Shown here: piece by piece, positions 57,804 to 64,000 of the stretch | Layout of the letters: every line of letters begins with the position of its first letter | Numbering within the stretch: the first letter of the stretch is position 1 | NCBI RefSeq assembly: GCF_042665075.1 | Contig: NZ_JBHTBR010000004.1 | Span: 124,001-188,000 of the forward strand | Direction: 5' to 3' | DNA: 64,000 nt | DNA from: Hirschia litorea | GTDB lineage: Bacteria > Pseudomonadota > Alphaproteobacteria > Caulobacterales > Hyphomonadaceae | The notes under the pieces: model-generated | Seen by the model: the letters and a program-made list of their open reading frames with translations, nothing else | Told to the model about the DNA's origin: nothing | The model's database searches: none | Translations under genes and position numbers: made by a program

Positions 57804-58001
57804 GTTCTCTGGCCTCGAATTTATGGCGTTTCTCGCCTTAGACCTCAAACACTAACCTGCGTTTATTAACGACTGATTTAGCGATTCGTAAAACTATGGT
57901 TTCCAGTTTGTTAAAACCAATCTGACAAAACCTATCTATTGCTACGCGCATAAATGCGACAGGCGCAAATTTAGTTTTAGACGCTTTAGAGGCTGATACA
58001 T

Positions 58002-59753
58002 ATGAACGAGATTGCACAGAATATCACAGCCCCCGAAGGTTCTGTGGGCGACACGATGTCATCGAAGGCGATTTCTGATGCCACCAATCTCAGCATCAAC
58101 GCAGCCTCCCCCAAAATCAAAAAGCTTCGCAAGCATTGCCGCAAGTCCGCTCAACTTCTTGAACAAGAGCAATATGCGGAAGCTGCGAAAGAAGCCCTTG
58201 CGGCACTTGATATCAATGAAAAAGACTCTCTCGCCAATCACGTAGCAGCCATCGCCATGGACCGCCTTGACCGGTTCGACGTGGCGCTTCAGCTTTATAA
58301 TCGCGCAATTCAAGCAGAGCCTCAAAATGCTGAAATCTACCGCAATGTCGGCCTTATGGCATGGCGCATGGGTAAATTGGATGTTGCCGAGCAATTCTTT
58401 CGTTTGGAAGGTCAAATCGCGCCTGATTCATGGCAACCTAAAAACAATTTAGGGAATGTCTTGCGTGACAAAAGCCAGCTAGATGATTCCATCGAATTAT
58501 TGCGCGCTGCGCTATATCAACACCCAGAAGTTCCCGAATTATGGACAGCCATTGGCTCGACCGCAATTTATCAATTACAAACAGATGAAGCTATACAGTT
58601 TCACTCCGAAGCGGTTCGTCTTGATCCCAACAATGCTAAAGCACATCACAATTTAGGCTTCACACACCTCACCGACAAAGACCCTGCCCAAGCAATCATC
58701 CATTTTGAAGACGCGCTCAAACTGCATAAACCCAACACTTTTGATGCCGTCGCCAGCTTAAACGCACGCTCAAACGCGCTCTTATCTGTCGGACGACTTG
58801 AGGAAGGTTGGAAAGAATACGAAATCCGTCACAATCATTTCGCACCTGATTTCACGCAATTCCTAATGCCTATGCCCCTTTGGGAGAGCCAAGACATTAA
58901 GGGCAAAAAACTCATACTGGTTGGTGAACAAGGACTGGGCGATGAGGTTTTATTCTCTTCTGTCCTCAATGATATGTTGAAAATGATAGGCCCCGAAGGA
59001 CAATTAGGTGTGGCTGTGGAGCGTCGCCTTGTCCCGCTCTTTAAACGTTCATTCCCACAAATAGAAGTCTTCTCCCACAGAACAGGAAAATCAGACGGTA
59101 TTCAAAGGCGTGTTGTCGTTGAAAACGAAGAGATAAAAAAATACGACCTTTGGGCTCCATTAGGCGCACCACTCAAGCATTTACGCAATGATATTTCAGA
59201 CTTCAAACAGCCAAATGATGGCTTCCTAGTTCCAGATCCAGACCGTGTTGCACATTGGAAAGGTGAATTGGAAAAACTTCCCGCCGGACGCAAATCAGGC
59301 ATTTTGTGGAAATCTGGCGTGATGGACGTCAAACGTGGTCGTAGCTTCGCAGCATTTGAAGCATGGAAACCTATCCTCACAACGCCAGACATTACATGGA
59401 TCAACCTACAATATGGCGATGCAGACGCTGATATAAAACTTGCAAAAGACAAATTCAGGATCGATATCCACACCCTGTCAGGCATAGACCTCAAACAAGA
59501 CTTAGATGATATTACAGCGCTCAGCAAAGCACTTGATCTTGTTGTTGGCCCCATGAATGCTACAACCAACCTTGCGGGTGCAGTTGGCACGCCCTTCTGG
59601 CTGTTATGGCCCAAAACTGTTTGGACACAATTGGGCACAGGACAAATGCCCTGGTATCCCAACACCCGCACTTATTCACCGGATCAACTAAAGAATTGGG
59701 CCCCTGCTATCGCGCGCCTTGCATCCGATTTGGCGCAAGAAGCCAACTCCTAA
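58002..59753 (+). CDS. TPR-glycosyltransferase, probable flagellin glycosyltransferase (FlmG-like)
   Basis: A 583-residue protein. A Ser/Thr-rich start leads into about six TPR units between residues 40 and 270 (EQYAEAAKEALAALDINEKD, FDVALQLYNRAIQAEPQNAEIYRNVG, QLDDSIELLRAALYQHPEVPELW). The C-terminal half from about 300 is a GT-B glycosyltransferase-like domain (KKLILVGEQGLGDEVLFSSVLNDML; MNATTNLAGAVGTPFWLLWP). In Caulobacter FlmG has this same layout and glycosylates flagellins after TPR binding. The neighbouring flaF, flbT and flagellins support the same role. A Leloir donor sugar is inference. Confidence 0.82.
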   Translation: MNEIAQNITAPEGSVGDTMSSKAISDATNLSINAASPKIKKLRKHCRKSAQLLEQEQYAEAAKEALAALDINEKDSLANHVAAIAMDRLDRFDVALQLYNRAIQAEPQNAEIYRNVGLMAWRMGKLDVAEQFFRLEGQIAPDSWQPKNNLGNVLRDKSQLDDSIELLRAALYQHPEVPELWTAIGSTAIYQLQTDEAIQFHSEAVRLDPNNAKAHHNLGFTHLTDKDPAQAIIHFEDALKLHKPNTFDAVASLNARSNALLSVGRLEEGWKEYEIRHNHFAPDFTQFLMPMPLWESQDIKGKKLILVGEQGLGDEVLFSSVLNDMLKMIGPEGQLGVAVERRLVPLFKRSFPQIEVFSHRTGKSDGIQRRVVVENEEIKKYDLWAPLGAPLKHLRNDISDFKQPNDGFLVPDPDRVAHWKGELEKLPAGRKSGILWKSGVMDVKRGRSFAAFEAWKPILTTPDITWINLQYGDADADIKLAKDKFRIDIHTLSGIDLKQDLDDITALSKALDLVVGPMNATTNLAGAVGTPFWLLWPKTVWTQLGTGQMPWYPNTRTYSPDQLKNWAPAIARLASDLAQEANS

Positions 59754-59771
59754 ATCAACGCAAATGCTACA

Positions 59772-59800
59772 AAAAAAGCAGCCCTGAAGGCTGCTTTTTT
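59772..59800 (+). terminator. Intrinsic terminator after the FlmG-like gene
   Basis: AAAAAAGCAGCC (59772-59783) pairs perfectly with GGCTGCTTTTTT (59789-59800). It ends the plus-strand gene, and its A-run lets it also end the convergent ferredoxin gene. Confidence 0.94.
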
Positions 59801-59823
59801 CAAACCAATATTCGCCGCTTAAA

Positions 59824-60144
59824 TTAAGCTTGGCTTTCCGGCATACGCACGATGAGACCATCAAGGTCATCTTTCACAGTAATCTGGCATGATAAGCGTG
59901 AATTGCTTTCAACATTCTCAGCGAAATCAAGCATGGATTGCTCCATGTCATTTGGCTGTCCAACTTTGTCCATGAAGTTCGCATCTACATACACGTGACA
60001 CGTCGCACAGGCACATGCACCACCACAATCTGCATCAATGCCCGGAATACTGTCGCGAATTGCAGCTTCCATGACAGACGCGCCGTTTTTCGCCTCAACT
60101 GAATGTTCTGTTCCGTCAAATTCTACAAATGTAATTTTAGCCAT
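59824..60144 (-). CDS. 2Fe-2S ferredoxin (adrenodoxin type)
   Basis: A 106-residue plant/adrenodoxin-type ferredoxin. The cluster ligands are in CGGACACATCHVYV (C-x5-C-x2-C), with the fourth Cys in SRLSCQITV. MLDFAENVESNSRLSCQI is the hallmark of adrenodoxin-type proteins that serve cytochrome P450 or iron-sulfur cluster assembly. No P450 or isc gene is adjacent. Convergent with the FlmG-like gene. Confidence 0.95.
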   Translation of the reverse strand: MAKITFVEFDGTEHSVEAKNGASVMEAAIRDSIPGIDADCGGACACATCHVYVDANFMDKVGQPNDMEQSMLDFAENVESNSRLSCQITVKDDLDGLIVRMPESQA

Positions 60145-60428
60145 TGATGCTCATTCTCTCAATTTTCAGATGCCTAATCTATACCACTTCTCAAATGATA
60201 TACCATTAAGCAGTATCGCTTTTCCTAATCTGTTTGCTAGGAAGTTGCCACTTAGGCAAGATGTAAGCAGTAGATTTCCAAATGCCAACATTTCTTTTTA
60301 AAAGCATTTTACTGCTTTCCACTGCGATTGTACCGCTCAAATAGCTTGTATCGGTGCGCGTCCTTTGTCATCAAGGTTAACTATGATTACCTGATTATTT
60401 TCTAGATATAACTTAAAGTCGCTTCTCA

Positions 60429-60899
60429 ATGCCTGATGACGCCAACAGCAAAAAATTCTCCCTCAAAAGCGAAGCAGATACTTTTGCCCTCGCGCAATCA
60501 CTTGCCCCCATCCTCCGCGTTAGCGATGTCATCGCCCTTTATGGAGATTTGGGTGCGGGAAAAACAACTTTTGCGCGCGCACTCATCCGCACCCTTTTAA
60601 GCGAAGCGCAAATGGATGTGCCCAGTCCCACTTTCACAATCGTCCAAACCTATGATGCCCCGCAATTTCCTATCTGGCATTTTGATATGTATCGCATTGA
60701 AGATGAAAGTGAGCTGGATGAACTTGGCCTAGATGAAACAATTGATGGTCTCACCCTCATTGAATGGCCATCCCGCATGGGCGAACAATTGCCCACCTAC
60801 CGCCTTGATATCACCTTAGACTTAGACGCCACTGGCCGAAGCGCCACCCTGACAGGGCATGGCGAAGATTGGATAAAACGTCTTGCAAACTTCTCCTGA
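60429..60899 (+). CDS. tsaE: tRNA threonylcarbamoyladenosine protein TsaE
   Basis: A 156-residue TsaE. Walker A: YGDLGAGKTTFARALIR (GDLGAGKTT near residues 41-49). SPTFTIVQTYD is the Switch I-like segment, DMYRIEDESELDELGLDE and TLIEWPSRMGEQLP are typical. It powers the TsaBD complex in t6A synthesis on tRNA. First gene of the tsaE-amgK-murU-addB unit; its last 17 bases overlap amgK. Confidence 0.96.
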   Translation: MPDDANSKKFSLKSEADTFALAQSLAPILRVSDVIALYGDLGAGKTTFARALIRTLLSEAQMDVPSPTFTIVQTYDAPQFPIWHFDMYRIEDESELDELGLDETIDGLTLIEWPSRMGEQLPTYRLDITLDLDATGRSATLTGHGEDWIKRLANFS

Positions 60900-62001
60900 T
60901 ACAGCCCGCGAACAGCAACGCCTCGCCTTTCTTTCTGCCAATGGATTGGGAGATGCCATACGCACGCCTCTTGCCGCAGATGCATCAACGCGTCGGTATG
61001 AACGTCTTACACCGCGTGACGGCTCTGCCAATATCATGTTTATGGATGCCCCTATTTTGGCAGAAGGCGCGCCTTGCCCTGTAGATGCTGATGAAGATAC
61101 ACGCAATGCAATGGGGTGGAACGCACAGTCTCGCCTAGCTGCAAGCCGCGTTGAAGCCTTTGTCGCTGTCGCAGCACACCTTCAAGCAATTGGACTATCA
61201 GCGCCGCAAGTTTTAGCTTTTGATTTGCAATATGGCTTTGCCCTGCTTGAAGATATGGGCGATGCCATTTTTGCACGCGTCATTGAGCAAGGCGAAAGCG
61301 AACCTCGCCTTTATGCAGCAGCTGCAAAAGCGCTAGCAATTGTGCACCAAATTCCAGTTGCCCCTTCATTACCCGCTGGCGACACACAATGGCCAATCCT
61401 TGATTTTGACCGTCTGGCTTTAGCTGTAAACGCAGACCTATTTGTCGATTGGATGCCTCAGTACGACCCGCACACACGCGTTTCTGCATCTGACCGAAGC
61501 GCTTGGAATGATGCGCGTGATGATTTGATTGCCCAAGCACTCACCTTTCCCCGATCCCTGATCCTTCGTGACTATCATGCAGAGAATTTAATCTGGCTAC
61601 CAGAACGCACCGGCGCAAAACAAGTTGGATTGTTAGACTTTCAAGACGCTGTCATGGGATGGGGTGAATGGGATTTTGCGATGCTGCTGCAAGACGCCCG
61701 ACGCAATGTCACCAAAACAGCAAGCGAAGCCGCCATTATTGCTTATCTTGATGAAACAGGCGGTTCCCGTGACGTTTTCGATAAGCGGCTGGCTGTCCTT
61801 GGTGCTCTCAATGCTCTGCGCGTTGCTGGCGTATTTGCGCGCCTCGTCAAGCGAGATAACAAACCCAAATATAATGATTTCCAACCGCGTCAGCTAAAAT
61901 TGCTCTCGCAAAATCTACAACATCCTGCATTATCAAAAATGCACGCTGTGTTTAAAACAATAGCGCCACACATATTGGAACTCAGTTCTGGGGGGAATTA
62001 G
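60883..62001 (+). CDS. amgK: N-acetylmuramate/N-acetylglucosamine kinase AmgK
   Basis: A 372-residue aminoglycoside-phosphotransferase fold kinase. LADASTRRYERL opens the ATP lobe, ILRDYHAENLIWLPE gives the catalytic Asp and the Asn metal ligand, and LDFQDAVMGWGEWDFAMLLQDARR the DFQ motif. Directly before murU, which identifies it as AmgK of the recycling route that makes UDP-MurNAc without reaching GlcN-6-phosphate. The start is TTG at 60883, overlapping tsaE; the next ATG is too far downstream. Confidence 0.93.
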   Translation: MQTSPDTAREQQRLAFLSANGLGDAIRTPLAADASTRRYERLTPRDGSANIMFMDAPILAEGAPCPVDADEDTRNAMGWNAQSRLAASRVEAFVAVAAHLQAIGLSAPQVLAFDLQYGFALLEDMGDAIFARVIEQGESEPRLYAAAAKALAIVHQIPVAPSLPAGDTQWPILDFDRLALAVNADLFVDWMPQYDPHTRVSASDRSAWNDARDDLIAQALTFPRSLILRDYHAENLIWLPERTGAKQVGLLDFQDAVMGWGEWDFAMLLQDARRNVTKTASEAAIIAYLDETGGSRDVFDKRLAVLGALNALRVAGVFARLVKRDNKPKYNDFQPRQLKLLSQNLQHPALSKMHAVFKTIAPHILELSSGGN

Positions 62002-62004
62002 GCC

Positions 62005-62721
62005 ATGACGATCAAGACTGCCATGCTGATGGCTGCCGGCAAAGGTACACGCATGCGCCCCCTCACCGATACTTGCCCCAAACCGCTCATCAAAGTGGCA
62101 GGCAAAAGTTTGATTGATCACACGCTTGATAATCTCATAGCCGCAGGCATAGAGCGTGCCGTCATTAATGTGCACTACCTCGCAGACCAAGTAGAGACGC
62201 ATTTTAAAAACCGCACCGATATTGAAATTCTCATTTCAGATGAACGCAACGAACTTCTAGAAACAGGCGGCGGTGTCGTGAAGGCACGCCCCCTGCTTGG
62301 CGATGACCCTGTGCTCATTTGTAATACAGATGCTTTCTGGCTCAATGATAATGGCGCGACAATTCACAGCCTGATCAACGCCTATAATCCCGCTCAAATG
62401 GATAGCTTATTGCTGTTAGCTAAACGCGATCATTCAATGGGATATCACGGCAAGGGTGACTTTGACCTTGCTGACACGGGCGAACTGATCCGACGAGGCG
62501 ATGCACCTTCTGCGCCCTATGTCTTTGCTGGCATGTATGCATTTAACCCCAAAACAATTTCCCACATGGAAACCTCCTGCTTCTCTGCCAATGTGTATTG
62601 GAATGAAAGCGCTGCGAAAAATCGCCTTTTTGGGCATGTCTTAGCCCCATTCTGGATGCATGTGGGTGATCCAGATGCTCGAGATGAAGCAGAAAAATTA
62701 ATTCAAGAAGGCAAGGTATAG
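62005..62721 (+). CDS. murU: N-acetylmuramate alpha-1-phosphate uridylyltransferase MurU
   Basis: A 238-residue nucleotidyltransferase. The signature AMLMAAGKGTRMRPLTDTCPKPLIKVAGKSLIDHTLDNLIAAGIERAVINVHYLADQVETH is the Rossmann-like start with the GxGxRxxPlT-KP motif. Adjacent amgK gives the salvage pathway for cell-wall muramic acid. The ATG at 62005 is three bases after amgK. The gene ends just before addB. Confidence 0.95.
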   Translation: MTIKTAMLMAAGKGTRMRPLTDTCPKPLIKVAGKSLIDHTLDNLIAAGIERAVINVHYLADQVETHFKNRTDIEILISDERNELLETGGGVVKARPLLGDDPVLICNTDAFWLNDNGATIHSLINAYNPAQMDSLLLLAKRDHSMGYHGKGDFDLADTGELIRRGDAPSAPYVFAGMYAFNPKTISHMETSCFSANVYWNESAAKNRLFGHVLAPFWMHVGDPDARDEAEKLIQEGKV

Positions 62722-62724
62722 CAC

Positions 62725-64000
62725 ATGAATACGGGTCTAGTTGCTGCAAAAGATATCTTCACGCTTCCCACGCCGCGTATCTTCACGATTCCCCCCGCAA
62801 CAAGCTTTCTTGATTCACTCGCCAGAACTCTCAGTGAAACACTGAACCTGCAAGATGATCCTGCTGCATTGGCCGATGCGGTAATATTTTGTCCAAACAA
62901 ACGTTCCTCTCGCGCCATTGCGCAAGCTTTCCATGTTCTCGCAACGGAAAAATACGGGCACAAAGCCCTTATTGCACCTGAAATCCGCGTATTGGGGGAT
63001 TTGGAAGATGACCACACCATCGCACCTATTGGGGTTTCTGAGTTAGAATTAGGACCGCCGCTCTCCCCGTCCAAACGACGCGGCGCACTTGCGAATCTAG
63101 TACAAAAATTCAGAGCCGAGGACCCTCTCCCACCAAGCTCAGCACTAACTGTTGCAGATCAGTTGGGTAGCTTGCTTGATCAAGCTGCAATGGGAGAAGG
63201 CGTAGACTGGAGCAAATTAGAGACCCTCGTTGACGATGCCGATCTAGCTAAACATTGGCAATTATCAGCCAAATTTCTAGAAATCGTTGGAGAATATTGG
63301 CCCGCTCACCTCGACGAAGAAGGTGCAACCGACCCCATGGCCCGCAGGGTAGCTGCAGCGCAAGCGCTGGCTAACAACTGGCACAATAAACCACCTAAAC
63401 ACCCCATCATCATAGCGGGGTCCACAGGGGCAACCCCCGCCACGCGCTTGCTCATGCAAGCTGCAATGAATTTGCCTCAAGGCGCGGTTGTTCTACCCGG
63501 ATTAGACCCTGATGTCTCAGAAGATGCATGGTCAGCCATCGCATCCAGCCCCAGCCATCCACAACACACATTGCAACGCGCTCTTGGCAAACTTGGCGTG
63601 GATAAATCCCATGTTATCAAATGGCCCGGCGCGGTTGAAACACCCAATAATGAAGCCCGCCGCAAGCTAATAAACGAAGCCCTTGCCCCCGCCTCAACTA
63701 CTAAAGACTGGACCGACCGCCTCAAAGTATTATCAGGCGCAGAAAGCCCAAAACACCTTGTGGAATCAGGACTTAAAGGCCTCACACTCATCGAAGCAGA
63801 AGATGAATCAGAAGAAGCATTAGCAGCTGCATTACTGCTTCGCGAAGCATTGGAAACAAAGGGAAAAACCGCTGCACTCGTATCACCTGATGGATCACTT
63901 GTACGCCGCGTTTCTGCCTTACTAACCCGCTGGGGCGTTGAAATAGACCCTTCCAGTGGAACGCCGTTTTTGCAAACGCCACACGGGGCATTATTCGCAC
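62725..64000 (+). CDS. addB: AddB double-strand break repair protein (3' end cut by window)
   Basis: The first 425 codons of the alphaproteobacterial AddB helicase-nuclease subunit. It starts MNTGLVAAKDIFTLPTPRIFTIPP, then FCPNKRSSRAIAQAFHVLA, APEIRVLGDLED, IIIAGSTGATPATRLLMQAAMNLPQGAVVLPGLDP and ALAAALLLREALETKGKTAALVSPD. Family members combine an inactive helicase-like domain with an iron-sulfur nuclease. It starts three bases after murU and follows the usual tsaE-amgK-murU-addB order. Its C-terminal nuclease is outside the window. Confidence 0.93.
   Translation, partial: MNTGLVAAKDIFTLPTPRIFTIPPATSFLDSLARTLSETLNLQDDPAALADAVIFCPNKRSSRAIAQAFHVLATEKYGHKALIAPEIRVLGDLEDDHTIAPIGVSELELGPPLSPSKRRGALANLVQKFRAEDPLPPSSALTVADQLGSLLDQAAMGEGVDWSKLETLVDDADLAKHWQLSAKFLEIVGEYWPAHLDEEGATDPMARRVAAAQALANNWHNKPPKHPIIIAGSTGATPATRLLMQAAMNLPQGAVVLPGLDPDVSEDAWSAIASSPSHPQHTLQRALGKLGVDKSHVIKWPGAVETPNNEARRKLINEALAPASTTKDWTDRLKVLSGAESPKHLVESGLKGLTLIEAEDESEEALAAALLLREALETKGKTAALVSPDGSLVRRVSALLTRWGVEIDPSSGTPFLQTPHGALFA

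Noticed and set aside
63277..64000. Minus-strand frames at the right edge
   Set aside because: They are antisense to addB, whose plus-strand frame runs unbroken from 62725 to the edge.
1..64000. tRNA, rRNA, CRISPR array or insertion sequence
   Set aside because: I looked for cloverleaf ends, regular repeat-spacer arrays and transposase genes on both strands and saw none.

Overview
The window looks like chromosomal DNA of a moderately low-GC alphaproteobacterium of the Caulobacterales/Hyphomonadaceae type (a Hirschia-like organism would fit). This is inferred from FlbT and FlaF beside several small flagellins, a TPR-glycosyltransferase of the FlmG kind, a ZapE-type ATPase, the tsaE-amgK-murU-addB order, and an alphaproteobacterial intergenic palindrome. 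No rRNA, tRNA, insertion sequence, phage gene or CRISPR array was seen. Genes cut by the window edges are zapE (left) and addB (right).

Layout. 1-7.3 kb: zapE, a single-domain response regulator, creD, a MmcQ/YjbR protein, a tandem HD-GYP protein, an RraB-like protein with two small downstream genes, and two tiny membrane proteins. 7.4-12.3 kb: a TPP riboswitch and thiC, two membrane-anchored proteins of unknown role, a broken slyX copy and a family 2 glycosyltransferase. 12.3-13.3 kb: three REP-type palindromes, a short fragment-like gene and intact slyX. 13.3-18.1 kb: tandem thioredoxin-fold protein, arsH, a lysE/lysG exporter-regulator pair, a small secreted protein, a four-hairpin C-rich-loop RNA candidate, and ridA divergent from a TetR regulator. 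18.2-29.5 kb: mostly single metabolic or stress genes (HEPN-like protein, SDR, luciferase-like oxidoreductase, GNAT-nitrilase fusion, metallo-beta-lactamase fold protein), and a monooxygenase-marR-DUF2798 operon behind a perfect 28-bp palindrome.

29.5-39.2 kb: a GGDEF-EAL/FIST signalling operon, a possible structured RNA, a lipocalin, the operon VOC-leuD-monooxygenase-monooxygenase-leuB, and a response regulator with a degenerate kinase-like half. 39.4-49.9 kb: pbpC with an alpha-2-macroglobulin lipoprotein, an RNA methyltransferase, an isoaspartyl peptidase and small envelope genes. 50-59.8 kb: four flagellin genes with flaG, an unrelated HAD phosphatase and outer-membrane barrel, then flaF, flbT and the FlmG-like glycosyltransferase. 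Three of the four flagellin genes have clear sigma-54 promoters and a shared upstream motif. 59.8-64 kb: ferredoxin, tsaE, the peptidoglycan-recycling pair amgK-murU, and addB.

How it works together. The best-integrated unit is the flagellar filament block: flagellins, FlaG, the flagellin chaperone/regulators FlaF and FlbT, and the likely flagellin glycosyltransferase. The most unusual unexplained structure is the C-rich-loop hairpin array at 16857-17039, which resembles anti-Shine-Dalgarno small RNAs of other alphaproteobacteria and has a simpler possible relative at 37581-37638 on the other strand.
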